In this document: one piece after another, positions 23,098-32,685 of the stretch
Position numbering within the stretch: the first letter of the stretch is position 1
Layout of the letters: each line of letters opens with the position of its first letter
From: Trifolium pratense
Taxonomy: Eukaryota; Streptophyta; Magnoliopsida; Fabales; Fabaceae
Assembly: GCF_020283565.1 (NCBI RefSeq)
Contig: NC_060064.1
Span: 3,866,001-3,930,000, forward strand
Length of the DNA: 64,000 nt
Reading direction: 5' to 3'
Notes under the pieces: generated by a model
The model's input: the letters and a program-made list of their open reading frames with translations, nothing else
Database searches by the model: none
Told to the model about the DNA's origin: nothing
Position numbers and translations under genes: made by a program

Positions 23098-25217
23098 ATG
23101 GTTATTTTGAGAGAGTTAGACGATAATGAGGGGAGGGTTCCTATTTCTGCTCCTAGTTATCTCGAATGGGCGCAACAAGTTCGCGCCCATTATACTAGGG
23201 CTAACGGTGTACTTAATAGCCGAGGATTTTACTCGGAATTATGGGGTTTTGATGTTGGGAGTAGTAGTAGTGATAGTGATAGTGATAGTAGTAGTGTTGA
23301 TAGTGGTAATGACAGTGATTGCGTCATAATCTCCCCTTCCTCTTTCACAGGAAAGCGGAAGAATCCTTGTCGAGATCTGGTTGTTGCTGGTTATACTCCC
23401 GTCACCATGGAAGTTTCTTCAAAGTATACCAACACGGAAATGGTGAGGAGCTTTAGGAAAGCCGTCAAGCTTTCAGACCCCTCTCATGAAGACCTTATTA
23501 TAACCGAACCCGTCAGAGAGGACGAGTTTGTATTTTCCAAGAACGACAACCCGCCGCATTATTTCTATCTTTATACCGGCGTAATACAACCCCTTAACAT
23601 TTGGTTACCTTTTACTTCCTTTGAGGCGGAGATATTGAAGGTTCTCAACGTCGCCCCCACCCAACTCCATCCTAATAGTTGGGCCTTTATCAAAGCCTAT
23701 GAGGTAATGTGTTCTGGCTTCGAATTGGAGCCTTCAATTGGCGTTTTTTTCTCTTTCTACCACATAAAGAACTTGAAGCCGCAAACTTTGGTCTCTCTTA
23801 GCAGTCAACCTAACCGTCGCCTTCTGAATTTATATGCCTCCAACTTCAAGAACTTTAAGAATTCTTTCTTTCGAGTTCGTAGTGCTGGGGAATTTTCTGA
23901 CTTGATGTATGATGAGGTTGATGATCCTCTATTCCCTTTTTACTGGACTGATAACCCTAGGCTTATCAAGGGTGCTATCTTTGAAGCCTTAAGCGATTTT
24001 GAGCAAGATACCGTCAACTTCCTTGACTCCTATGCTCTTATGGATACCGCCGATATTCTTAGGTTTGAGGGTAATAGTGAAGCCCTGACAGAGTATTTAC
24101 GTAAGTAACGCATTTGGTATTTTTCTACTTCTGTTTAATGTTGATCTCGCCTCGTTACTAACTCTTGTTTTTTTTTTTTTTGTCTCTTTTTACTTTTGCA
24201 GAGAGAATGAGGACTATTTCTAATGAGGAGAGACTGGCATTCTTGGCTAAGGCTCGCCAGCAAAAGGCCAATCCTGTTGTCGCCGTGACTGATCCACTGA
24301 AAAAGCTGCAAGTGGAGGAAGCTGCTATGAAGGAAGGGCGGAGCAAGAAGAAGCATGAGGGGCGTATCCGTGTCGAGATCCCGGGAAAGACGGCCTCTGG
24401 AGTAGAGGAGACTGAGGGTGTTGCTCCTCCTCCTCCCAAAAAGCAAAAAGTTGAGAAGATTACTCAGAAGGCTGGGGGCGCTGACAAGGGCAAAGGTGCG
24501 GCTTCCAGTTCTTCTCAGCCTCCTTCTCAAGACGCTGAAACCGCTGCGCCTCTTTCCTGGAGCTCCTTCGATCCTCTGGAGTTTATTGAGAGAGGGGTAA
24601 CCATGGTGGGTGACATGACTCGCTTCACCAACACTTCGACGGACGACCTGAGGAAGAAAGCCTTAGAGTATGAAGTCAAGGGTACTCTTCTTAATTATCT
24701 GTTGACAAACCGCCAGGAGCAAGAGGTCATGGAGGCGAGGCAGAAAGTGAAGATGGTTGATGATAACCTCGCTGATATTGAGAAGAGGTATTCTGAAACC
24801 AAGGCGAAGCTGGAGGGTGACATTAAAAAGTTGAAGGAAGAAAAGGAGGGCGAGACAGAGAGGCTGAAGAAAGAGTATGAGGAAAAGCTGTCCAAAGTTA
24901 AAGAAAGCTATGCCGCTTCGGAGGCCAAACTCAAAGAGAATGCTGCTGCCCAGGCTGAGAAACTCTCCAAGCTATCCGAGGAGAAGGATGAAGCGGTACA
25001 GTCTGTAGGGACCTTAGCTGATGAGAAAGCTAGATTGGAGAGTGATGTCACAGAGCTTCAGCTCTATGCCGCCAACCAATATGACGAGGGCTTTTCTTTT
25101 GCTATAGAACAGGTTAAGCTTCTTTTTCCGGATCTCGATGCTAAGCGCCTTGGCGAAGCTGATGCAATGAATCAAATTGTTGACGGCAAGCTCGTTCCCT
25201 ATGTTCCTCCTCAGTGA
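23098..25217 (+). CDS. Antisense spliced gene, putative gypsy-type transposon protein plus coiled coil
   Basis: Two frames are joined by a well-formed intron, 24101-24201 (TTTAC then GTAAGT; T-rich tract then TTTTGCAG). The exons 23098-24100 and 24202-25217 give 672 residues. Exon 1 has an acidic Ser/Asp repeat (about residues 59-80). It then has a globular part with the pattern WLPFTSFEAEILKVLNVAPT, QLHPNSWAF and PFYWTDNP, which matches my memory of the Pfam family 'putative gypsy type transposon' (PF04195). Exon 2 is Lys/Glu-rich with a long coiled coil (roughly residues 520-640). Unspliced, the first frame would stop two codons past the donor. Such proteins occur in Tat-type retrotransposons; molecular role unknown. 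Confidence 0.65.
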
Positions 25218-25589
25218 ATGATCTCTTTGTAATGATTTTGTTTCTGCCCTTCTGTGGCTTTTTGTAATTATTTTGTATGCCCTTTTTGTGGCTTTGAACA
25301 ATTTACCCCTTGGCTGGGTCCTTTATAAATTTCTTTATTTGCCTGATTTCTTCTCTTCATAACTTTATGGATTTGCATTACGTTGAGAGGTAACGCCTTT
25401 TGTCGTTCTCGCCTAGGAAACTTTGTCCTTGCACCTGTGACATCTTTAACTTTCTATAATAATTGTAAATTGGTACAAACAACTTTATACCTGTTGACTT
25501 TTGGCGTTATAATGAATCGCCTTGCTTTGGTTGTGTATAAGCTTCTTCTGGCGGTATTGATAATCTCGCCTTTCTTTGCTGTATCTTTT
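25218..25589. other. 3' flank of antisense gene 3
   Basis: T-rich, probable 3' untranslated region. No gene on either strand. It leads into the tandem repeat tract. Confidence 0.4.
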
Positions 25590-26390
25590 TCTGACGTACC
25601 CAACTCGTAAGACTTACAGGTAACGCCAAGGCCTTGCAACCTCGTAATTTTTCTTTTTCTGACGTACCCAACTCGTAAGACTTACAGGTAACGCCAAGGC
25701 CTTGCAACCTTTTTAATTTTTCTTTTTCTGACGTACCCAACTCGTAAGACTTACAGGTAACGCCGAGGCCTTTCAACCTTTTTAATTTTTCTTTTTCTGA
25801 CGTACCCAACTCGTAAGACTTACAGGTGACGCCGAGGCCTTTCAACCTTTTTAATTTTTCTTTTTCTGACGTACCCAACTCGTAAGACTTACAGGTGACG
25901 CCGAGGCCTTTCAACCTTTTTAATTTTTCTTTTTCTGACGTACCCAACTCGTAAGACTTACAGGTAACGCCAAGGCTTTACAACCTTTTTAATTTTTCTT
26001 TTTCTGACGTACCCAACTCGTAAGACTTACAGGTGACGCCAAGGCACTGTAACCCTTGTTTAATAATTTTTTTTTTCTGACGTACCCAACTCGTAGGTGA
26101 CGCCAAGGCACTGTAACCCCTGTTTAATAATTTTTTTTTTTTTCTGACGTACCCAACTCGTAGGTGACGCCAAGGCACTGTAACCCTTGTTTAATAATAA
26201 TTTTTTTTTTTCTGACGTACCCAACTCGTAGGTGACGCCAAGGCACTGTAACCCCTGTTTAATAATTTTTTTTTTTCTGACGTACCCAACTCGTAGGTGA
26301 CGCCAAGGCACTGTAACCCCTGTTTAATAAAATTTTTTTTCTGACGTACCCAACTCGTAGGTGACGCCAAGGCACTGTAACCCTTGTTTT
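25590..26390. repeat. Tandem repeat tract inside the Tat element, 12 units of 64-73 bp
   Basis: The anchor GACGTACCCAACTCGTA starts at 25593, 25661, 25730, 25799, 25868, 25937, 26006, 26079, 26146, 26214, 26279 and 26343. The first seven units (about 69 bp) carry the extra stretch AGACTTACAGGT. The last five (about 66 bp) lack it and have CACTGTAACCC plus longer T-runs, so there are two subtypes that spread in blocks. On the minus strand (the element's sense strand) the 69-bp type keeps one frame open and would encode a 23-residue repeat. Position between pol and the 3' LTR matches tandem repeats reported in Tat/Ogre elements. Confidence 0.9.
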
Positions 26391-26718
26391 TGGTTCAGCG
26401 CTCACATCTGAGTTGATCTTTAAGTAAAGATTCAGAGCTCAAGTTTGAGATAACCATTTTTGTTGGTTCAGAGCCCGTAACTTAATCAGGTTGACCTTTA
26501 TTGACGCAAATATTTTGGGATATGCAGGAAGATATAAACTACTAGAATTTTGAAATTCAATGAGCCTCGATAAAAACCCCCGTTGAAACAGGGGAAAAGA
26601 GTGTCTCATTGTTTTTTTATTCATTTATGAAAACGGTTCTTATACATCATTTAAAAATATTGCTAAAAGAAGAGAATGGTTTTACTTATTCTTCCACCGA
26701 TAAAGTGATGCTCCGTGA
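26391..26718. other. Region after pol stop in the Tat element
   Basis: Untranslated region between integrase and the tandem repeats (in element orientation). Contains short repeated phrases (TTCAGAGCTCA, TTCAGAGCCCG). No gene seen. Confidence 0.4.
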
Positions 26719-28383
26719 TTAGCTATAGTAGAACTTTAGGTTTGCTACGTTCCATGTCCTTGGGAGGATTTTTCCTTCCATGGTCTCTAGGCGATATGCT
26801 CCTCCTTCGAAAGCTTCTTGCACCCGAAAGGGGCCTTCCCAGTTTGCTGCGAACTTTCCTCCTTTATCCTTTCCCATAGGTCTTTTCAGCACCAGGTCGC
26901 CTTCTTGAAAACTCCTTTGTTTGACTCTCGTATTATAACGCCTAGCGGCTCTTTGCTTTATGGCGAATTCCCTGAAATGCGCTCTTTCTCTTCTTTCCTC
27001 GATCATGTCTAGGTTCTCTTCCAGAGCTCTGTCGTTCTCTTCCTGCGTCGTGGTTTCTCTGCGCCAACTAGGAGGATTTATTTCCACCGGGATCATCGCG
27101 TCCGAACCATAGACCATTGTAAATGGCGCTTCTCCTGTCGAGGATTGGGGAGTGGTGTGATACGACCAGAGGATGGGTGAGATGTGGGCTACCCAAGCTT
27201 CGCCTTTACTATCTAGCCTTCTTTTTAAGGCTCTTAGTATCACCTTATTTGCTGACTCTGCTTGTCCGTTAGCTTGTGGATGCTCCACTGATATAAAGGT
27301 GTTTTTGATTCCTTTGCTTCGACAGAATTCAACGACCTTTTCGCTGGCGAACTGTGTACCGTTGTCGGATACGATGTATTTGGGCAATCCAAATCTGCAG
27401 ATGATTTTCTTCCAATAAAAGATTTTTACCTGTTCCGCCGAGATGCTGGATACCGGCTCTGCTTCAATCCATTTTGTAAAGTAGTCTACGGCGACGATGA
27501 TCCATCGCGCTTGTTTATAGCCAACCGGAAATGGACCAACGATATCTACACCCCACATGAAAAAGGGCCAAGGGGATAATACTGACTTCAGTGGCTCCCC
27601 CGGAACGTGATGCAGGTTGGCGTGTCTTTGGCATTTGTCACAGTTTCTTACATACATGGCGGTATCATCATGTATATCTGGCCAATAAAATCCTGCTCTC
27701 AATATCTTTCCTGCTAATGCTCTTGAACCGATATGACTACCACATGATCCTTCGTGTACTTCATTCATGATGCGCTTGGCTTCTTCAGTACTGACGCATA
27801 AAAGGAGGGGGGACGCGAATCCTCTCTTATATAGCTTATCCCCTACCATTGAATACCATGCCGCCATTTTCCTTAATTTAAAAGCCTTTTCCCTTTCTTT
27901 CGGGAGCTCATCCTTTTGGAGGTACCGGATAATGGGCGATCTCCAGTCTTCTTCTTCTATTACCATCATTACCTCTTCCCCGTTGATGCTGGGAGTTTTT
28001 ATGGTTTCTTGGATAACGGTTCTATGGCTTCCTGGTTTTTTGGTGCTCGCCAACTTTGACAATAGATCTGCTCTCATGTTTTGTTCGCGGGGAACGTAAA
28101 CTAATTCGAACGAATCGAAATGCTTAGCTAGGTTTTGCACCTTCTCCACGTATTTGATTAACTGCGGCTCTTTCGTTTGAAACTTCCCTGATACTTGGTT
28201 GGTTACCAGCTGGGAATCACTCATGGCCTTTAGCTCTTTTACCTCCATATCGCTTGCCAACTTCATTCCTGCTATCAAAGCCTCGTATTCCGCTTGGTTG
28301 TTGCTAGCTTTGAAGGCGAAACGTAGTGATTGTTCTATCATCACGCCATCCGGTCCTTCCAGTACTATTCCGGCTCCACTTCC
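26719..28383 (-). CDS. Tat element pol, C-terminal part: second RNase H and integrase
   Basis: Continues in the same frame after the TGA at 28384-28386. The first 90 residues are the second, archaeal-type RNase H domain (GAGIVLEGPDG, NQAEYEALIAG, SDSQLV, NMRADLLSKLA). The integrase follows with an HHCC zinc finger (HEGSCGSHIG, CDKCQRH) and a DDE core: Asp in WGVDIVGPF (about residue 265 counting from 28344), Asp in VSDNGTQF (about 325) and Glu in GQAESANK (about 361). The C-terminal domain (EGDLVLKRPMG, WEGPFRV) is last. There is no chromodomain. All catalytic residues are present. Confidence 0.88.
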   Translation of the reverse strand, partial: GSGAGIVLEGPDGVMIEQSLRFAFKASNNQAEYEALIAGMKLASDMEVKELKAMSDSQLVTNQVSGKFQTKEPQLIKYVEKVQNLAKHFDSFELVYVPREQNMRADLLSKLASTKKPGSHRTVIQETIKTPSINGEEVMMVIEEEDWRSPIIRYLQKDELPKEREKAFKLRKMAAWYSMVGDKLYKRGFASPLLLCVSTEEAKRIMNEVHEGSCGSHIGSRALAGKILRAGFYWPDIHDDTAMYVRNCDKCQRHANLHHVPGEPLKSVLSPWPFFMWGVDIVGPFPVGYKQARWIIVAVDYFTKWIEAEPVSSISAEQVKIFYWKKIICRFGLPKYIVSDNGTQFASEKVVEFCRSKGIKNTFISVEHPQANGQAESANKVILRALKRRLDSKGEAWVAHISPILWSYHTTPQSSTGEAPFTMVYGSDAMIPVEINPPSWRRETTTQEENDRALEENLDMIEERRERAHFREFAIKQRAARRYNTRVKQRSFQEGDLVLKRPMGKDKGGKFAANWEGPFRVQEAFEGGAYRLETMEGKILPRTWNVANLKFYYS

Positions 28384-31300
28384 TCACACATTGGAGGCCC
28401 CGTCAACTGAGAGTGTCCAAAACGCCGTTTTCTCTGTTGTTGGCGGAGTAGACATCTCCAATACAAAATCAGCTAGTCTTTGTGACTTAATGGCCCCTCT
28501 AGGTGAGAAGGTGATGTCAAATTCCGATAATTCCACGGACCACGCCACCATCCTTCCTGCCAAGTCTGGCTTTCGGAGGACGTTCTTGATAGGGTAATCT
28601 GTTTTAACAACTACCTGGTGGCTTTGAAAATACTGCCTTAACTTTCTTGCTGTGACAACTACCGCGAGAGATAACCTCTCTATTCTTTGATACCTTGTTT
28701 CTGCTCCCCTTAAGGTTCTACTTACAAAATATATAGGTTTTTCTTCGCCCTCTATTTCTTGAACTAGAGCTGAACTCAAAGCTCTATCCGAGACTGCGAG
28801 ATATAGGTAAAGGGTGTTACCTGGTAATGGGCGCGTCAAGATGGGCGGTGATGCCAGGAACTCTTTTAGTTGCTTGAAGGCTTCTTCGCATTCTGGCGTC
28901 CAGGAAAATCTCTCATTTTTCCTAAGAGATGCGAAGAAGTGGAAACCCTTTTCGCCCGCACATGATAGGAATCTGGATAGTGCGGCTATTCTGCCTGTCA
29001 AGGTCTGTACTTCTTTCACGGATGTAGGGCTCCTCATGTCTATGATGGCTTGGCATTTTTCGGGGTTAGCCTCTATTCCTCTGCTGGTGAGCATAAACCC
29101 TAAGAATTTTCCGGCTTGTACCCCAAAGGAACACTTTGCTGGGTTTAGTCTCATGTTGTACTTTCTTACTGATCCCATGATGTCCAACAGATCATCATCA
29201 TGGCGACTTCCCTCGGAAGTTTTTACTACCATGTCGTCGATATATACCTCTAAATTCTTCCCTATTTGCTCAGCAAAAACCCTGTCCATCAGCCTTTGGT
29301 ATGTTGCTCCCGCATTCTTCAGTCCAAAAGGCATGACGTTGTAAAAGTAGTTGCAGGTATTCGACATAAAGGCTGTATGGCGGGCGTCGGAGGGGTTCAT
29401 CTTTATTTGATTGTATCCGGAGTAGGCGTCCATAAAACTCAGCATCCTACACCCCGAGGCGCCATCAATTAACCTGTCTATGTTAGGTAGGGGATATGGA
29501 TCTTTGGGACACGCCTTGTTTAAGTCTGTGAAGTCCACGCACATTCTCCACTTCCCGTTGGCCTTTTTCACCATGACGACATTTGCCAACCATGAGGGGT
29601 ATTTTATTTCTTCGATGAATCCTGCTTCCTTTAATTTCTCTACTTCCTCTGCTATAGCGACTCGTCTTTCTTCTCCCACCTTCCTTTTTCTTTGGGAAAC
29701 TGGTTTTGTGCTGGGTGATATTGAGAGTTTATGTGTTATCACCCCTTCGTCAATCCCTGGCATATCTGAAGGTTTCCATGCGAATAGGTCAGCGTTATCC
29801 TTCAAGATTTTGATGATTCGTCTCCTCTCCTCGCTGGGCAACGCTGTTCCCAAGCTAGTTGTCTGGTGAGGGTAATCGCCAATTTGAACCTGCTCCAGGT
29901 CTTCTATAGGGCTTACCCTTCGATCTTGGAATTCCTCCCTTGGATCCATATCTGCGCTCTCTATCATGTTTATGCCGCCTGGAGTTGCGGCTTGTCTTCT
30001 TTCGAATTTCCCGCTTGCGCTGGAAGTTCGGTGTCGTATCTTTAAGCTAGACTCGTAGCACTTCTTGGCGAGAATCTGATCGCCCCTTACTGTTCCTACT
30101 CCCCCATTCTCGAGGGGGTATTTTATTGCTAGGTATAAAGTGGACATGGCCGCCCCTAATGCGTTAAAGGCGGGTCTTCCTATAATAATATTATAGGAGG
30201 TAAAAGGAGTTTTAACTACCAGATATCGCACTTTGATAGTTTTGGCGTTGCTGCCTTCTCCAAACGTGGTAAGAAGGGAGGCGTAACCCATCACGTCCAC
30301 TTGTTCGCCAGAGAACCCAACCAGGGTTCCGGAGTATGGTTGCAATTGCTCCTCTGCTAACTGCATGGCCTTGAAAGCTTCCCAGTACATAATGTCCGCT
30401 GAACTCCCCGAATCTATCAGTACTCTTTTTACATCACAGTTCAAAATTTGGACTTGTATCACTAAGGGATCATCGTCATGGGGTGCTACCTCCAAACCAT
30501 CCTTTGCCGTGAATGCCAAATCTGGTACGTTTGATGGCTGAGGTTGACTTACGAGGTATATCTCCGAGATGGCTCGGCGTACATACCTTTTCCTTGCTGA
30601 GCTTGATTCGCCCCCGCCTGAGAATCCCCCCGCTATTGTATTCACGGAGATTCTCCCCTTGGGAGGCTCTCTGTTTGGCCCAGGAGGGTCTCGTGGCTCC
30701 TGCCGGGGAACTTTTGGCACGACAACCCGCCCTTGGGCGGCGTCGTCAATAAATTTGCGAAGGTGTCCGCTTTTGATTAGTTCTTCGATTAAATCTCTTA
30801 AGCGGAAGCATTTTTCTGTGGAGTGACCTCTACACCTGTGATATGCGCACCAGGCGTTATCGTCCAGCCCCATGGGGATGTTACTGGTTCTCCTTGGGGG
30901 GAGGTTTGCCAAACCGGTGGCCAGAATCTCATTTAAGACGTAAACCTTTGAGGCGTTTAATGGCGTGAGGTCTTCATTGGCGGGATGATTCCTGAATTCT
31001 CTTCTGAGCGGTTGGCGGTAGGGCTTCCCATGATGCCTTTGCCATGGGTCTCCTTGGTGGCCCCCCGATTTTGGTCGTGGGTGTTCGGGCGCTCTAGCGG
31101 CACGGCCCACGTATTCCTTCTCCTTAACGTCTCTTTGCCTTTTCTCGGCGTTACTTTCTTCGCCCTTAATATAACACTCCGCCCTCTTGTTCACCTCTTG
31201 CATCGACGAGGCTGGCTTTTGGGCTAAGGACTCATTGAAATGTCCCGCTCTTAGCCCATTGTGGAAGGCTGCCACGAACATCTCCTGATTTGGGTTTGAG

Positions 31301-31857
31301 ACTTTGATGGTGGCTTCGCTAAATCTGGCGAGGAAGTTACGCAATGACTCGCCATGGTTTTGGCGGATGGAGAAAAGACTGGTTGATGTGACTTTAACGT
31401 GTTTCGATCCAGCGAACTGGTGAATAAATTTTTTATGAAAGTCAGCATAACTCTCAATTGAGTTTCTTGGAAGGTTCATGTACCAACGCAGGGCGACATC
31501 CTTGAAGGTGCCGGCTAGTAATTTACACTTCAGATGTTCCGGAGCATTGATTATGGCAGTTTGTGTCCCAATTGCCATCAGGTGCTCCCTTGGATCCGTC
31601 TTTCCGTCGAAGGTAGGAAGGTGAGGAACCTTGATTGTTTCCACCACTTGGGCATCCCACAAGTGCTGTGCTAAGGGTTGTACGTCCATGACGCCCTCTC
31701 CCTCCTCCTCCTCCAAAATCAATTTCGCTCTTTCTTTCTCATTAGTTCTTTCGGCTTCGATGGCCGCAATCTGAGTTTGTAAGCGCCGAATCTCTACGAC
31801 GGCGGCTTGCAGGGTGTTAACGTTAGAGTTGTCGTGGTTTTCGTGTTCTCCAGCCAT
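28384..31857 (-). CDS. Tat element gag-protease-RT-RNase H, ends at in-frame TGA
   Basis: 1157 residues from ATG at 31857. Order: gag (about residues 60-240, ALRWYMNLP, IRQNHGESLRNFLARF), a CCHC-like knuckle (CAYHRCRGHSTEKC), retropepsin-type protease (LIDSGSSADIM, about residue 481), reverse transcriptase (VVMVKKANGKWRMCVDFTDL, YIDDMVVKT about residue 873), and RNase H (SDRALSSALVQ, YFVSRTL). It ends at WTLSVDGASNV followed by TGA, at the start of the second RNase H domain. The same frame then stays open for about 555 further codons, so this is a single nonsense codon in a continuous gag-pol. Confidence 0.9.
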   Translation of the reverse strand: MAGEHENHDNSNVNTLQAAVVEIRRLQTQIAAIEAERTNEKERAKLILEEEEGEGVMDVQPLAQHLWDAQVVETIKVPHLPTFDGKTDPREHLMAIGTQTAIINAPEHLKCKLLAGTFKDVALRWYMNLPRNSIESYADFHKKFIHQFAGSKHVKVTSTSLFSIRQNHGESLRNFLARFSEATIKVSNPNQEMFVAAFHNGLRAGHFNESLAQKPASSMQEVNKRAECYIKGEESNAEKRQRDVKEKEYVGRAARAPEHPRPKSGGHQGDPWQRHHGKPYRQPLRREFRNHPANEDLTPLNASKVYVLNEILATGLANLPPRRTSNIPMGLDDNAWCAYHRCRGHSTEKCFRLRDLIEELIKSGHLRKFIDDAAQGRVVVPKVPRQEPRDPPGPNREPPKGRISVNTIAGGFSGGGESSSARKRYVRRAISEIYLVSQPQPSNVPDLAFTAKDGLEVAPHDDDPLVIQVQILNCDVKRVLIDSGSSADIMYWEAFKAMQLAEEQLQPYSGTLVGFSGEQVDVMGYASLLTTFGEGSNAKTIKVRYLVVKTPFTSYNIIIGRPAFNALGAAMSTLYLAIKYPLENGGVGTVRGDQILAKKCYESSLKIRHRTSSASGKFERRQAATPGGINMIESADMDPREEFQDRRVSPIEDLEQVQIGDYPHQTTSLGTALPSEERRRIIKILKDNADLFAWKPSDMPGIDEGVITHKLSISPSTKPVSQRKRKVGEERRVAIAEEVEKLKEAGFIEEIKYPSWLANVVMVKKANGKWRMCVDFTDLNKACPKDPYPLPNIDRLIDGASGCRMLSFMDAYSGYNQIKMNPSDARHTAFMSNTCNYFYNVMPFGLKNAGATYQRLMDRVFAEQIGKNLEVYIDDMVVKTSEGSRHDDDLLDIMGSVRKYNMRLNPAKCSFGVQAGKFLGFMLTSRGIEANPEKCQAIIDMRSPTSVKEVQTLTGRIAALSRFLSCAGEKGFHFFASLRKNERFSWTPECEEAFKQLKEFLASPPILTRPLPGNTLYLYLAVSDRALSSALVQEIEGEEKPIYFVSRTLRGAETRYQRIERLSLAVVVTARKLRQYFQSHQVVVKTDYPIKNVLRKPDLAGRMVAWSVELSEFDITFSPRGAIKSQRLADFVLEMSTPPTTEKTAFWTLSVDGASNV

Positions 31858-31920
31858 GTGAAGATGTTTGATTTTTCGTCTAGTTGCTGTGATAGGCTGG
31901 GATCAAATGATTTTACCGCA

Positions 31921-31938
31921 GCCCCACGGTGGGCGCCA
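31921..31938 (-). promoter_or_regulatory. Primer-binding site of the Tat element
   Basis: TGGCGCCCACCGTGGGGC on the minus strand, three bases after the end of the 5' LTR. It starts with the TGG complementary to a tRNA CCA end. I could not name the primer tRNA with confidence. Confidence 0.75.
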
Positions 31939-31941
31939 AAA

Positions 31942-32416
31942 TGTTCTGGTAAAAAACAAGGGGGTTTGTATTATTGATCAAATGGTGTGAATACACTCAG
32001 TTCAATCCCAACAACCCTGGGAGTTTAATAAGTCAGAATTCGATCTTTTTACAAATGAGAGTATGGAGCTATTTATAGAGCTTCTAGTCTTCTTCTCCAA
32101 GCAAGGGTTCCTAAAAATCCGGTCCTTAGCATCTTCTTCGGTGGTGTGGCGTGAAAATAGGGATGAGAACCTTGGTCTCCAAGCTATGGCAGTTGCGAGA
32201 AGTTTAATTCTTCCTTCTTAAGTTAGCGGTTGATGCAAGGAAGGAGAAGATATTTTCAGTAACGCAGAATCCAATCCTTTTTTGGCGTTGTCTTAGAATT
32301 GATGGTCGCGCCCTAGCTTCTAATCGCCTGTTTGTGTTTTACCTGCTTTGGGCTTATCATCCTTTTTACTCTAATTGGGCTTATTGGATATTTTCTTAAG
32401 CCCATTGCCCAGTCCA
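31942..32416 (-). repeat. 5' LTR of the Tat element
   Basis: 475 bp, same as 20402-20876 with no difference seen. Followed by the GTTAA target duplication, after which the interrupted spacer of unit 3 resumes (TAATAAAAAAAAATTGC). Confidence 0.92.
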
Positions 32417-32685
32417 GTTAATAAAAAAAAATTGCTGCAAAAAAAAATATATGTTTATGTTATGGTGAGTTTGTTGCTACTAAAAAAAATTAAGAGTATT
32501 GTTGGTATTATGAATATAGATTGATAATCAATTAAAAAAATAATAGATTATTATATTCATTTCTTTTTTATAAAAAAAAAACCAACAATATTTGTAAAAT
32601 TTATACAAAATCAAAAAATCTTATACACATGATGAATATCTTCCATGTAAATGAAAAAATGTCTAACTATAATATATTAGAAATA

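Larger units (their letters stand above)
20402..32416 (-). mobile_element. Complete Ty3/gypsy LTR retrotransposon, Tat lineage, 12,015 bp
   Basis: The element is read on the minus strand. In its own order it has: 5' LTR (31942-32416), primer-binding site (31921-31938), gag-pol (31857 to 26719), a 65-73 bp tandem repeat tract (about 26390 to 25590), three opposite-strand genes (25217 to 21144), a G-rich polypurine tract (about 20877-20890), and 3' LTR (20402-20876). The 5-bp target duplication is GTTAA (20397-20401 and 32417-32421). Lineage evidence is the second RNase H-like domain (NQAEYEALIAG, ELKAMSDSQLV) before integrase, the antisense genes and the 3' tandem repeats, all known from Tat-type elements such as Retand and Ogre relatives. 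The two LTRs read identically, so the insertion is very young. Confidence 0.92.

Noticed and set aside
25507..26311. Repetitive minus-strand frames in the tandem tract taken as a real protein
   Set aside because: They follow directly from a 69-bp repeat without stops and are broken where the unit length changes. Reported as a finding, not as a gene.
26818..30826. Many plus-strand frames across the retrotransposon pol region
   Set aside because: They are shadows of the minus-strand gag-pol, with no domain of their own.
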